Assembly (NCBI RefSeq): GCF_036785885.1
Contig: NC_092326.1
Location: 39,456,287-39,520,286 of the forward strand
Reading direction: 5' to 3'
Origin: Coffea arabica
Taxonomy: Eukaryota > Streptophyta > Magnoliopsida > Gentianales > Rubiaceae
DNA length: 64,000 nt
The notes under the pieces are model-generated. The model was given only the letters and a program-made list of their open reading frames with translations, ran no database searches and had not been told where the DNA came from. This document shows, one piece after another, positions 24,401 through 41,825 of the stretch (the first letter of the stretch is position 1; the number at the start of each line of letters is the position of its first letter). The position numbers and the translations under genes are program-made.

Positions 24401-27400
24401 ACAAGTGTGAATCTAAGCACCTATTTAGCTTGACATAACTGCTGTAGATGTCTCATTTTTGGTGCAATTCTTCTCTAGTCATTGAGTATCAAAGTGTCTC
24501 CTGCATATGGAGTTGCAAGTTATTAAAGCCCATATTGTCCTTTTTTTTAAATGAATGTTGCTGGCTGCAAAATATTAGAAATTTTTGCCATGTATTTTAG
24601 TATGCAAGTGTGTTACTTTTCCATTATTCTTCTCTGAAAAGTCAATTATTAATTGGCTTGCTCATATTTACCAATTTTAATTTCCTTTTTTCCTTTGTAT
24701 ACTTGTGATTTTCTGTGTAAGACTCATTTATTCTTATGGGGCTTCTGATTCATATCCACAACAGATTCAATTCTTTGCCCTGATGTTCCCATTGCATTGC
24801 GGTTGTCAAGCCATCTTCTACTTGGCGTAGTGAGGATATACTCTAGGAAGGTCAATTACCTTTTTGATGATTGCAGTGAGGCTTTGCTTAAGATCAAGCA
24901 AGCTTTTCGCTCCACTGCTGTAGATTTACCTCCTGAAGAATCTAAGGCACCTTATAACTCAATCACTTTGCCAGAGACTTTCGATCTTGATGATTTTGAG
25001 CTGCCAGATAATGACATCTTTCAGGGGTTGGTTCTTACATGTTTTGTGTTCTTTCCATCATGAAGTTATGCTACTGTAGACAAACTTACCTTTTTAATAT
25101 GCTGCAATGTGGTTTATATAGTTATTAATGATTCTGAACATCTAAACTATGAATGTGACTAATGACGTCTAAAGATTCGACAAGTGTACCATTTTTCCAT
25201 ATAGAACATCACGTCATTTTTCAGGTCAAATGTGAACTGTAGACTCCTTTGAGGTTGAAGATTAACTGCATATGCATGATAAGTGTCATATATTTTTTAT
25301 GCTTGTGATTTATACTTATGGTGTATTTAGTTGGTTTTTTTTTTTTTTGAAGCCAAAGTGTTTCATCAAGAGTACTGTATGTTACCAGTGAAATGCAATA
25401 TTGATTCATTGATGACAATTTATGCAGTAATTTTGTGGATCATCACATTAGTTCGAGGGAACAGATCACCCTTCAAGATAACATGGAGGGTGTGGTTTAT
25501 TCGACGTCTCAGTTTGGACTGGATGGTTAGTATCATTACTTTGTACTAATTGGCTTGGTGGGCTATGGCCAAAAAAAGATCAAGTTGTTCTTAGTTTGCT
25601 CGATATTCTTTCTTGTGATATCTTTTGCTATTGATTTTCATACATTAATATCTGATTTTGGTGCTGCTTCATTTGTATATTTTCAGAGAGGTTTGGTGAT
25701 GGGGATACTTCAGGCCTAGATCTCGACGAGGTAGCATTTCTTGTGCTATGTTGCTTTTGAATTATTGCTCTATCGAGGAAGATTAGTACAAATAAAAACT
25801 ACTAATAAATCTTTTATAGTATTACATTTTAATTTTTTTTATCTAGAGGTCTGCGCATTTAGAACTAAACTACTATTTATCTAAACATATACAACACGAT
25901 GTGTTGGACATTGTCCATATACCATGGTTGGAGAGTTTTGTCATTTTTGGACTCTGAGTTAGATGCAGTTCCTTGTGATGTATTTTCATATTGGATCTGG
26001 GAAAGTGAGGACATTCTGTAAGCATGCAGCTTAGGCTAGAACACAGCTGAACACAACTTATACGTGCCCCAAAGTTAGAAGTTCATTCATAAAAGCAGAA
26101 GCAGACTGTAGTTCTAAGCCTGAAAAGGAATGGTTAGACATTTTCAGGAATTACATTTAATGGCAGCTGTGAAATCGGACTTGCAATTTTCCTTTCAATT
26201 TTTCTCTCATGAAGTTATCAGTAAGTCAAGATAAAAGCTAATTTCAGTTGAAGTTTTTGTGTTGTATCATTAATTCTTATCTTTTTGTGGTGGAATTGTG
26301 GTAAATTGGACTTAAGTTTTTAATTATTATCTGAATTAATTGCTACTCTTGGTAATGGTCATGTTACCCTTGTGTTAAATGTGAGATTTTCTATTGCTTC
26401 TTAGAAACTGAGAACAGAGAAAGGTGATAAAATTAATTGAAGAGTGAATGGCCAAAATGGTCACTCAACTGTTAACAATGGCATCGCTTAATCGCCTAAC
26501 TTTTTTGTGGCCAAAAAGGTCGCTAAACTGGAAAATACGCGCCGTCCAAGTCATTTTGTCAATTTTTACCGGTGAATCATCTGGTTACATGGGTATTTTA
26601 ATTGAAGGAATATTTGTGCAGGGGCAAAAATGTCCAAAAAATATGGCCAACCTGCTTTCACCTCACAAGCCATGCCTTAGATCTAAAAGTAGATTGATTC
26701 CTTTTCTTCTTCTTCTTCTTTCTGCTTCTTCACCACTCACCTCCACTATTGCCAAAAAAAAAAAAAATCACCAGCAGCATCCTCCTCTTCTTCTTTCTAC
26801 TTCTTCACAACCCCCCTCCACTATTGCACAATTCCATCACCTTTCTCTCTTCTTCCCTTCCCCTCCCCTCCTTTCCGCCATTCCTCTCCCTTCCTTCCCA
26901 CTCTACCAGATCTGGGGCTTTGTCATTGAATTTAGGCTGTAGCTGTTGCTAAGTCTGCAAAGGAAGCAACTTTAAGTTGTTGAAAATTTAGGTTGTCATG
27001 GAATTCAGTGACCTTTTTAGCTACAAAAATTGAGTGACCAAATGATGCCATTTTGACTAGTTTAGTGACCGTTTTGGCCATTCACTCTTAATTGAATAAC
27101 ATATGAAATTATCTGCGAGAAAAAGAAATGGAAGTGGGTGTGGGTAATGGGAGTATTGTATGGATAGTCATTAGTGACTAGAAATATACAGAGAAGTTCT
27201 TTGTTTTTAGTACTCTTCACGTTCTGTATCTCCTGTACACCTGTAATTGTAAATTCCTCCATCCTTATGAAAGTCAGTCAGAGTTTTGAAGCTTAATTTT
27301 ATATTTCAATACTTTCAAGTATACTGCCTGGTGAAGTTTATACTGCATTGCAGGCTAGAAATGCATGGCTCTAGGGGTGAGAAAAAAAATTGTTTTTCTA

Positions 27401-30400
27401 CCTAATCAGTATACAACTTGTCTCCCTATGTGAATAGGTTCTGTTCCCAACAAAGGGTGAAAACTTGAGCACCAATGGTGTTTTATTTTTGTAACTAAGT
27501 TTTATCTGAGATTTTCGATCAATTGGATTCCAAGATTCTATATACTTGGTTGATTATGATTTTACAGCCTTTAGTATCAATGGTGGGCCTACATCTATAT
27601 AATTATATCTTAGACGCTTAAAATGATTTCATAGGCAATACTGACTAGCAAAACATCTGTCCAGTATAATATGAACGATATTAATACTAATTGCAACTCT
27701 TATCCTCACTAAACTTCACTTTCCATGATCACAGGAATTATTAATGGGCAAGATTGATGTTGCAGGCCATTCTGGTTTGAGGTAGACTGTTATTCTCTGT
27801 GTGTGTGTGTGTTTGGATTACTATCTGAATCTGATACCCAATTATTTCTTGTTTGCCGTCCTTCCCTCTCTTTTGGTTAGGTTTGTTTAGGACTGTCTCT
27901 TTGGGACAACAAGAAGAAAAAAATGAGGGAAGTATGAAGTTTTTATCTTTCCTTGTTCCGCTTTAAGTGAGATGAGAAAAGATGATGTTGCCAATGAAAC
28001 TAATTTTCTTTTGGAGCTACCACTAAGGGAATTTACTTGCTTCAGCTTTCCTAAAGTTGATTATAAGAGAGTTAATATTGAAGAAATGGCTAAAATGAAA
28101 GTTGCGCTTTTGATCTAAAAATTGATTTCAATAGCACTTCTAGGCTACTTTTTGCAATCAGATTTTTTCAGCCTAAAATCAGCTATAAGCAGAAGTGAAA
28201 AGCAGACAATAATTCCTCATATCTACATTTAGCAAAAGAAACCTATAATTTGCTGATTTAGAATGACTGAAACCATGCCCTATCTGATGGATTTGAGGAA
28301 GAGTTGAATTTTTTTAACCTGTATTCCGCTATGTTCCTTCATCAAATGATGGGGAAAATGTGAACTCTTTTAATTTTCTGGTTCTCTAATATTTTCACAG
28401 GATATAATAAAAAACACATGATTTGAGAAGTGAAGTGCGAGTATGGCTTTTTACATTTGAATAACAGAAGTATCAAATTCATAAGAATGCACGTTTTTGT
28501 GTTTGTTTTCTCTTTATTCTTAATGTGGTATAAAATACATTAATCTTATCTTGCCCCTTACTTTGCTCAGTTATGATACTAACAAGCGACGTTCTTAGAG
28601 TAAGAAGGTTGATTTTCTACAACCACCCACGGGGCTCTGGCCTATTTAATTTTTTTTCCCCTAATCATTTTCATCTTTTATACTCTCTGTTCTCCTTCCT
28701 GTTACTCGACCATTTTCCTTTACAAGTATGCTTTGTTTGATTTATATTTTGTCACTATTGGACTCCTCCATGCTAATATGCATAGCTTTGTGCTTATAGT
28801 TTCTCATGATATATGTAATTGCACATGATATAAGAGAGTAGAATTTTTGGGGCATGAAAACTTTAGACTATTACCTTTAATGAGCCTTCTTGCCATAAAA
28901 AGGGGTAGTCTCTTGTTGGATTATTTTCTCAAAATTTTTTAAAAATTTGGGAAAGATTTTGCTGTCTAATTATAGGTTTCATTTAATGAGGTGTAAGTTT
29001 CACTTTAGCATCATAAAGTCCTTAAATGCTTCCTTGTGCCTTGCTATCCTAACTGCTATGTGTTTGCCCTTTCGCTGTCTTCACTCTGCACAAAAGATCA
29101 GTATGAAGGTCATTTTTGTTTTTGGTAGAATATTTTACAAGTTTATTATGTGTGAACGCATTTGCTAGAATTTACTCATTGGAGCTATAGTCATATTTTG
29201 AGAAAGATACAATGTACACTCTGAAGCCTTGGGGAAATGGAGCTTGGGTCTTTTTTCATTTTCCACTAATCTTCCTTTGTACTTGTATTGTACTTGGTGT
29301 TCTTTTGTTATCTGCGAGTTTTATGGTGTCATTTTCAAGCATAATGCATCTTATATTCAAGCAATTATATAATGTCTGCATGAAGCTCATAAATTTATGT
29401 TTAGTGGATTTTATATATTTTTTCAAGTGTTTCTTGGGAATCATATGACAAATGTCTTCACACTTCAGGATAGACACAGGTATAACTACAGACTCTTGCT
29501 GATCTGGTTACCTCTGTAAACATAAAATTACTGCTGATTTGGCGTTGGAGAAATTTGATATGAGGATGGTGGCAGTTGGTTGCTTCGTTTCTTATTCAAA
29601 TATTGTCTTGATTTGTAATGTGCTTTTGGAAATTGATATATTTTATAGTTCAGTCAATCTTTTATGCTGTGTTCTGTAGTTGTAATGTCATGGTTACACA
29701 AGTATGCCGTCATCCTCTATTACATGTACATTCGTGTGTTTGCGTTTCTGATTTTAAAACCAGAGAGTAGTGGCTTAGCTCAGTCTTGCTGATACAACTT
29801 AGTCTTCCTTTTTTTCACTGGTACATGTAGATTTAACTCCAGTTTAATGATCTGGTGAATAAGATCTTCAATCCTCTTATCATACTCTGTGAGGTTTATC
29901 TTTATATTTAAATGATACATCGTTTCTGATATATATATTTTTTTCCTTCTGATTTCAGTGCTGATCCCCAGGCATCTGTCCATTCAATGACACCTCTGAA
30001 GCTAGATGAAGATCATCAAGGGATGCCTGCGAACCCTGAAACAGTGGTAAGTTTGAACATGAGGGCAATTTTGCGCTTTGAATTAGTTTTTATCTCCCTA
30101 CCTTAAATGACCCTTTATGTTGAATGGAGTCCTTTGTACTAAGATGGATGGTAATTTTTTTGTGTTATGCATTCTCAATATTAATACTTGGCATAATTTG
30201 ATCTTTAGTGGATTAGTTCCTTTGTCTTAGTGACTATGATTTTGTTCAAGCAGATTGAAGATGTTAATGAAGATGCAGATCTGATGGACTATGCTCAGGC
30301 TCCTCGCACTCCTGGACTTGTTGAAGAGCCTAACTTATCTAATGTACAAGAGACGTCGGCATGTGATGATCATATTGAATCTGAAGATAACCATTTGATG

Positions 30401-33400
30401 GAATCTGCAGTGAAGGAGAACTTAGAGAACACTTCCAGCAGATCAAATCTTCATCAAGGGAATGAGCATATGGTTGGTTGGTCAATGCCTATTGACACTA
30501 ATACTGATGTGGCTCCTTTTGTGCCTTGTGAGGAGAATGGGTTTCATTCAAGTGATTTGAGGATTAAACCAGGCGTGTCTCCTAGTGAAGTTAACACTGA
30601 GGACATGTCATCAAATGATCATGCTGTAGCTGGAGTTGGAGTCGTCTGTCAGGGACCAAAATTGGCAGATGATGCAATTGCAATTTCTGATAGTTTGAAC
30701 AGGGAAAAAGAATTACTTTGTGGAAATGTCAAAATTGTGGATGATGTTCCATCCTTTGGTCTGTCCCATGATGACCATGGAGAAATCACTGGAGTTATCT
30801 CTGAAGGGTTTGACGAGGGTGTTTTAGGTTCGGCTAGTTCATGCTTGCAAGTAACCGAAGGTGGAGAAAAATCTAATAATATGAATAATAATGCAATTTC
30901 GGAAAGACCATCCTCTCCTAGAGATGGATTGGAGTTTGGAGCTGAATTACTGGGTACATCTGGCCTTGAGAGGCCTGAAAGTATAGCATGTGTTGAGCCT
31001 AAAAATTCTCAAAATTCAAACCTGGTTCTTGAGAATGGAGTTCCCTGTGATCAAATTCATGTTCTTAGGTCGTGTAATGCGGAATTAGGTGAGCTTGATT
31101 CTTCGCTTGCTGTAGCTGAACATAGTGTTGATCTTGAACCATCCGATAGAGCTGCTCTACCCCTGGAAACTTCTAAAACAGTGGAGATATTGCAGGCTTC
31201 TGGGGATTCTACTGTGGTGCAAGGTTGGTGTTATAATATAATCATGAATTTTGAATGATTGTTTCTTAGTTTGATATTAAACATGTCTAGGATTTCCCAG
31301 GTGAAATATGTAACTCAGTTGATGATTCAGGACAAAGTTTAAAGGAAAACCATACGACAGTACCTGCTTCACTTGAAGACATTCATGCAGGTTCTGGTAA
31401 TTTAAAAAGTTCCGGGGATATTGATTTGCCTGCACCTGAGAAATTGTTATCAGTACCTGAAGGGTTTGGTGATCGACCAAGGAGCATGTTGATGGAGGTT
31501 ACACCAGGAGATGTGGGAGGCGTGGATGAAAGTGATGCTGGGAGCAGAATTGTTTCTGGAAAGAAGCGTAGTTACACTGAAAGTACGCTTACTGAGCAGA
31601 GTCTAAATTCAGTTGAGTCCTCTAGGGCAGTGCGCACCAAAAAAACGGTAGAGGGTGTTCCTGATGACGATGATTTGCTGTCTTCCATTTTAGGTAGAGT
31701 GGAAATCTTCCTTTTTTTCTTGCCTAAGTTGGCTTAAGAATAAGATTGGCTTCTTTTCTGTTTTTGACCATGCTTCTAATTGCCTTTGAATCTAATCAAA
31801 ATTTTGTTACTTCAGTTGGAAGGAAATCTTCTGTTTTGAAAATGAAGCCAACACCGCCTCCTTCTGAGATAACCTCTCTGAAGCGCCATCGATCAGCTCC
31901 ACGGACCAGTACCTCAAAAAGGAAGGTTCTCATGGATGATACCATGGTTTTGCATGGCGAGTATGTTGTTTTTCTCTATTATATGCCTGTTGATTTTCCA
32001 GACATGATAGCTGTTTGATAGTCCAATTCTTTGGAATCAAATTCTGGGTGATGATTGTTTCAGCACATAGGAATTTAATTGAGGAGGAAAGAGAGATTTT
32101 AGGTCTTCTGCTTATTCAAAAGGAAAGGAAATTGCTTATTGTGTATATTGTTTACTTCATCTGGTGTTAGAAGCAAAATTGCGGACTTCTGGCTCTTACA
32201 TCTGCTTGCTTTGTTGGTGACTTATTAGTTAAACAATTTAGTTTGTTACTTTTTGTTTCTCTTGCTGCCTCTACCAGTTTATATAAATGGTCTATTCTGT
32301 GCAATATGTAAATTTTGGTTTCTATATATGATTTTGGAAGCCATGTTCCTGATGGTCTACCCTCGGTATTTTCTTGGAAAAGTATCTAGTGACTTTCATG
32401 CCACTCATTGATTTCTAATGGCACAAGAAAACTTTTCCTATCTCAAATTATTATAACTGACAGAATTTCTTCTGCTTTGTGAAAGTACAATTCGCCAACA
32501 GTTGATGAATACTGAGGACATACGCCGCTTAAGAAAGAAAGCTCCCTGCACACGCCCTGAAATTGCAATGATCCAAAAGCAGTTCTTGGAAGATGAAATT
32601 TTTGGGGATTCAATATTTTCGGGTTAGTTAGATTGCTAATTGAACACTCACTGTTTCTTAATCTTGCAATGACATAGGGTTGGTCATCCATACCATGTAA
32701 GTGGTTGGCTTTTTTAGAACTTCTATAAGATATCTTGATCTTTACCAACTACTTCCCATCTGATTCATATTTGGAACATTGGTGCTTTTTGTACCTATAT
32801 TATTGCTAAAGAAGTCTCATTTTAGCATGGGTACCACCTGGTAGCTTATGTGATGGTCAATGCAATCGCAAAATGGTCATTCCTGTATCACAAGTTTCTT
32901 TTCCCCATTTTGTGTTTGTATTTTTTGAGATTGAGCATATTTGAGATTCTTGGTGCCAATTTTTGCCTGTGGAGATGTACATCTGAATGATGTTTTTACA
33001 ACTCAATGCTGAAAATATATTTATCAGCTGTCTGCTTCAACTGCATTGACCTTTTCTTTTTGTTGGCTCCAGGAGTGTCAATATGCTTGGCCTGTCTTCA
33101 TAATCAAAGATATGATATAAGTGGAATCACAATCTGTAAGATTGAAGAAAATGATGCTACTCTGACATCAGCGACAGACCTGAAACTAACTTCAGTAAAT
33201 GAAGAGAATGCTGAAAACCTTTGTATTGAAAATACTATGGACTCCAGTGGACAGCAAGCTGTGGCAAGTGAGATCGATGGTGGTGGTGTACTTGCAACAG
33301 CTAGAGATAATGGTGAAATGCAACCAGCTCAGACTTGTGAACTAAATGATAATAAGGTTGGTGAAGATTGTGACCCAAATATGGATGATAACAGCAAGGA

Positions 33401-36400
33401 AGTGCAAATGAAGACTGGTGAAGATTTAGTACTAGCTGAGCCTGAGCATTTTCAGAATTTAGCTGAAACTGAAATTGATGGTAGAATTTCAATTGCTGGA
33501 GCAGTAAATCCTGCTTCTCTGCTTGAGTTTGAGAAAAATAATCTTGTCTCAGGTGATATTGGTGACATGGACAGAGTTCAGACTGCTTCACTTGATAAAA
33601 GGAGTGAGATGGATGATCTGTTGCGGATGGATGAACTGCTTCTTTCATCTGATGAGAAGCGACAATCAGAATGTGTTGGGGAGGACAATTCAGCAGCGGA
33701 TGGAGTTATTGGAAAAGTAAATGATGATAATGATGACACATATAAAGCTGATGCTTTTGTTGTTTCACTCGAAACTGAAGCTAGTGTAGGAGATGGATTT
33801 TCACTGGACGCCATCCAAGGTGGTGCAACAGCAGAAACTGAAAGAGATACCAATTGTCTAGTGTTGGAAAATAATGCTTTTGGTTCTTCAATCGAAATGG
33901 CAAGAGATATGGATGGAAGAGTGGAAACTAATGACCAGATCTGTGATGGTATAGTCGGTGAACGACCAATTATCAGCACATCTAGTGCTCGAGAAAATGT
34001 TAGTTGGCAAGCTGCTACTTTTCATGAAGTGCAACATCCAATGCAGCATGGTTCTTATGGTGACAGCACGGTTGATCCAGAAATTTCTCTCATCGATGCA
34101 CATGATCGTGAGGTAAGTCTTCTATGACTGACCTTTTTAGTTCTGTACTTGTACGTTTGAGTTTATGAGGAAGCATGTCCTATGTTCTTGAATTATGTTT
34201 CTTGTGGTTTGTATGCTGCTGTACATTCTTCTTTACAACTTGGTTGCTGTTTCCACGGTAAGTGTTCTTGAGGGATAACTTTTAGCACGTTCATTGGTCT
34301 TGCATTTGACTTGATATTGAATAACACATAGAGTAGTTTTCTTTTGAACTTGTTTTCTGATTTTTACAATTTCTTGGTGTTCTTTATACATTTAATAAGT
34401 GGCAATTAATTGCATCAGATTGAATTTATAGGGAGCATGTCCTAGTTTATTAGTGCTTGTTGCAGAATGTGTATCACCCTTTTAGAGTGATGTAAAGTTC
34501 CTGGCAAATAGCAGTTGTTTAGTGAAATTTTTATGTCGCATAAAGGAAATGACTTTGGAGTTTGTACTGTCAGGAAAATAAAGAGAAGTACCTTTTAAGA
34601 CGATGACCATGAAAGAAGATGAATATCTCTAATCACAGGATTTACGCATACTTTGATAACATTTTTCATTTTCAAATGGACCACTTTTAAGGTCCTTTAC
34701 TGTTTTTTTAGGTTAGGATAGAAGTTCAGAAATTTTCCTGCTTATAATTGCTAAACCTGTTTTTTGGGAATGGTTTGGGACTTTTGATAATGCAGTGTGA
34801 AAGTTCGCTCTGCTGTTGATTATGCAACTAAATTTCATTTTGAAAACTGGGGGAGAATGTGTCTTTCACTACATGAGATGAAGTCAAAGGACATTCTTGT
34901 CACTCAATAACCATTTTCTCCTTGTCTTCTATGGCTTTCATTTTTGGGGGCAGTGGGATAATATGATGGTTAGGCAGCTGGGTAAGCATGTATAAAAACG
35001 GGAAATTGTTGTAGGTAGCAAATAAGCATACATCAGTATTTCTACCTCTTTTCAGTTTTTATGACTCTTTTCTTTCTGGACTTGATCAATGCTGAAACAT
35101 GTTAATTTGTGAAATTTTTCGTCCATTGCTTTGATCTCAGGTAGAGAGATAAAAGGGAAAGGAATTCATTTTAACCCCTTGTATAGATTGTATCTTCTTT
35201 AGATGCACCAAGTATATGTCACTTCATTGCATATTTACTTATTGCAGTTTACCTACCTCAATTTGTGGTTTCCTTACAATATTTTTTTGGGAGAAAAGGA
35301 ATGCTTTGATTCTGATAGTTGTTTTATGGTCAGAGAAATTAAGCTGAAACCTTCCATCAATTTTGAAGGCGATTTTACGGTTGATTTCTCTCCACTTTGA
35401 GCCTGTTTATAATACCTTTTATTGATGCAGGACTTAAATTATTCGGCTGCTGCTAATGACACAGGTTTCCTTCTTTCTTTTTGCTCTGCTGCTAATATTA
35501 GTATTTCTGCCCAAGCCACACTTATAAAGTAAGTGTATTGCAAAACAGCTTGAGGAGAAGGCTTAGGAGATGGAAAAAGCCTCACAAGGCTTGGCTTAGA
35601 AAACTTTGATGCATGTGATGTATGCTTAAAAGTTTAAAAGGTCAAAAGGATTTTTCAAAATAGCAATTCTTATTCAAGTATACAACAAAAGTGCTTTACG
35701 TGTGTCAACAACCATCTGACAACTTGAATTGTTTAGGAACAGCTTGGCTCTTATTTGATAGGAAACCCGTGTTACCTTTTATTTATAATTGTATATATCC
35801 TTGGCTTGATGCATTGTTGCCGTTGTTGTTCAGAGTTTCTTAATTTTGATGATGATGAAGTAGCTGAAGTAACTGATGACTATACACCGAATGCTGAAGA
35901 AATTCGTTTTATCGAGAACAGTGGGTGGTCTACCCGTACGAGGTAGTTATTTTACTGTGTTAAAACTTCTCCCTGGATGCTGTGTTAAAATTTATCTATT
36001 TTTACCGTCTGGTGCAAATTTCTAGGTGTATGACTGAAAAGGAACTCTCTTTATTGCTTGAATAACTTGGCAAGAGGTTGCTGCTTTCTTGCAGGGCTTC
36101 ATTACAATGGCGAATGGGTTCTCTTGTATGGGTCATGTGCATTGCATGATGATCATTGCTTGAGAGTTGATTTCTTTTTATATGTCTCTGTATCTTCATA
36201 TCCTAGTTATCCGAAATGCTCACCTTTTGAAGGTGTTTTGTCGTTACTGTTGATTATGTGGAACTGCTTTTGTCATTGCACATTTGTTATATGTAGATAG
36301 CTGGGTGGTTAATGTGATAATTTCACTAGTTTTGAGCTTACTATTAAATTGGCATGTTGGATGTTGATTTCTATGTCAAATGAGGTGATTTTCATTTAAA

Positions 36401-37658
36401 GACGTCATGCCATTTCATCTAGGTGGTCCATTTTGATGTTAGTTGTGGAATTACCTAACTGTTATGCTTGAGAAGTGGATGGAATTAGCTAACATTTTAT
36501 GATGAACTTTCAATTTCTTAGGGACTATCTTGTCCATTTAATGTTCTTTTTTTTATTCTTCTGTGTGTCTTTCATTTGTTTGCATTTGAGGGGAAAGGGG
36601 TTGGTGATGATGAAGCTGCCTGTTTGTTTGTACATTGGGATGCTTGGACAGGTTTTACATGCTAAGTCATGCATCTTTGGCTTGGCTGTGATAATGCCAT
36701 GTTGTGAACTAGGATGTTGGTTTCTTCTTCATGATCTGTTCTGGATTTCATTGCTATATTAGGCTTTTAGCATCACAATCTTGACTATTAGAAACACCAA
36801 ATAAGTGTGACCGTTCAGCTTAATAGTTTTTCTGATTTCTTGTTTATAGGGCTGTTGCCAAGTATCTCCAAACAGTGTTTGTAAAAGAGGCAGAATGCGG
36901 TAAGAAGGCTTTTCCCATGGACAATCTGTTGATTGGTAAAACCCGCAAGGAGGCGTCAAGGATGTTTTTTGAGACTTTGGTATGTTAGTTGTTTGTTTGA
37001 TGCTTAGTTTAAAATATTTTATTGCATTCAAACTTCACTACTTTATTATACCCATTTTTTTTCAATTTTGTTTTATTGACACAGAATTATGGGAACAATT
37101 GAATCAGCTTTAGTCTATTATTCAAGTATTCAGTTAGACATATGTTGTTCTCTGAGCTTTACTCAGCCTGACTCGATTCTCCTGCAAATGATACATGTCA
37201 TTTATCCAAATTCACAACATAAATAACCACAACTAAAACTAAATAAAAAAAATCTTTTGTTGTTGGCTGCATCTACAGAGGTTTATGTATATACATGTAT
37301 TTGCTATTTGATACATGGTGCTGTCTTTGTGCATGACGTTTCTTCTATGCCAGCCTTCTTAGGACTTTCTTTCCAATCCACCGACCTTGTAACTAAACAG
37401 CAATTTTCTTGCTTCTCTCGTACTGCATTTAAAGCTTAATAGTTTTTCTTTATTCCCCATTTCTTTTGTTCTGATTTTGCCATGTTTTCTAACATGTTCA
37501 TCGTCTGAACATTTATTCTTTTAATTTTTTTTTTTTGGGTTACTCTAAAATCCTTGCAGGTTCTTAAAACAAGAGATTACATCCATGTAGAACAGGAGCG
37601 ACCCTTTGGTAACGTTACCTTAAAGCCTCGGACAAAGCTTTTTAAATCAGACTACTGA
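21411..37658 (+). CDS. SYN4: Sister chromatid cohesion 1 protein 4-like (cohesin alpha-kleisin, SYN4/RAD21.3)
   Basis: The kleisin closes the SMC1-SMC3 ring of cohesin in the nucleus and is cut by separase. Fifteen exons: 21411-21534, 24765-25026, 25428-25525, 25687-25730, 27735-27781, 29959-30046, 30254-31223, 31331-31693, 31816-31960, 32486-32622, 33073-34112, 35431-35464, 35834-35942, 36850-36979 and 37560-37658. All junctions keep frame and give 1229 residues; I recall about 1030 for Arabidopsis SYN4. The N-terminal Rad21/Rec8 domain (residues 1 to about 105) starts [36 protein letters not shown] and [20 protein letters not shown] follow. A conserved middle block (about 680-760) has [16 protein letters not shown] and [20 protein letters not shown]. 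The C-terminal winged-helix domain (about 1150-1229) ends [17 protein letters not shown]. Exons 7 and 11 encode long acidic, probably disordered regions. The start is fixed by the family N-terminus. The first intron is 3.2 kb. Confidence 0.96.
21666..21677. repeat. Poly-G tract in SYN4 intron 1
   Basis: A run of about twelve G just inside the first intron of the kleisin gene. Confidence 0.7.
26442..27087. mobile_element. Mutator-like MITE in SYN4 intron 4 with perfect 9-bp target duplication
   Basis: The ends GAGTGAATGGCCAAAATGGT and its inverted counterpart (ACCGTTTTGGCCATTCACTC) bound 646 bp. The direct flanks TTAATTGAA (26433-26441 and 27088-27096) are identical. Inverted similarity runs about 90 bp inwards. 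The centre holds a C/T-rich stretch with an internal repeat containing CCTCCACTATTGC (26737 and 26815 regions). The 164-codon frame at 26448-26942 spans the element by chance. It lies within the intron between exons 4 and 5 and does not touch splice sites. Confidence 0.92.
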
Positions 37659-38598
37659 GATCCGAAATTCTAGATATCGGAGACTGGAATAATAGATGAA
37701 AAGGAGGGTATATGTACTTTCGTAGGCAGCGGGCAGCTTAATTTGATTTGATGGGGGTTTATTCTTACTTCATTCTTTTCATGTTTAAAAAGATGTAGTA
37801 GTTTATAGTTTAGGTAGTCCTAACAGTTGGGGCTTGTAGAACATCAGTGCAAGAGGGACAACAGCAATTAGGTGTATATATCATCATGTAAAATTAGTCT
37901 TCCTGCTAATTATATATGTTATGCCAATGGAAATTCCGTTTTTGCTCTTCCTGTCTTCTGTGCCCGGAAATTGTGTTTAGCATTCAAATCACATCATATT
38001 CAGGGCTTCTGCTATTTCGCTGTATCTGTTTTGATCGATCACTTGCTTGAGGCTGGGTTGTGGTAAGAGGGTTCCACAGTTGATTGCTAGATATGGCGGA
38101 ATCAAGACCTTACGGTGAGGGGGTAAATCTCCGACAACATGTCTCTCCTCTTTTCTAAGTTTAATAAGCTTTCGAGTACATATTATACTTGAATTTAGAA
38201 GTGAAAAATGATCTATTGTGGATGGTTTCCAGTCTCTGGTCCAAGCAGAATTGTTATCTTCATGTGTAATGGCAGAATTGTTATCTTCGTTTGGATTGCC
38301 ATTTTTCAAAGAAAAATTGTTACGTTTTTTGTGACCACATGTTTCAATCATCTTTTTATCTAGTTATAGTAATTTTTTTACAAAAAATTCAGAAAAATGC
38401 AATCCAAACAAGGGAGTCAAAAGGATTGCATCGTAGTTGGAGATTATTGCAGGTTGAGCAAATATCAGTAAAGATTACAACCAAAGAGCAATATAACATC
38501 AGCAAGAATTTGGTGTAAATGGTAAGACAAATCAAGAGGAAGAAAAAAAAAAACCTACATTAACAACCACCTCGCTTTGTGAGTTCAATGAGGCGCAC
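37659..38598. other. Intergenic region between SYN4 and the BGLU relic
   Basis: This holds the SYN4 3' UTR and the place where the last exons of the beta-glucosidase should lie. I searched it by eye on the minus strand for the expected GH1 C-terminal blocks (the LDNFEW motif region) and found none. A small MITE-like repeat sits at about 38287-38413. Confidence 0.5.
38287..38413. mobile_element. Very small MITE with TTTGGATTGC ends
   Basis: The left CGTTTGGATTGCCATTTTTC and the reverse complement of the right end, TTGTTTGGATTGCATTTTTC, form an inverted repeat over about 127 bp. The end sequence is of the same class as the foldback at 15218-16003. Boundaries are approximate and no target duplication was confirmed. 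Confidence 0.5.

Positions 38599-41825
<3,227 letters not shown>

Noticed and set aside
26448-26942. A 164-codon open frame on the plus strand
   Set aside because: It lies wholly inside a MITE within an intron, is low-complexity (Ser/Pro/Leu from C/T-rich DNA) and resembles no family.
33301-34103. Minus-strand frames at 33301-33648, 33578-33979 and 33888-34103
   Set aside because: They are antisense to exon 11 of the kleisin; the sense frame carries family structure and these do not.
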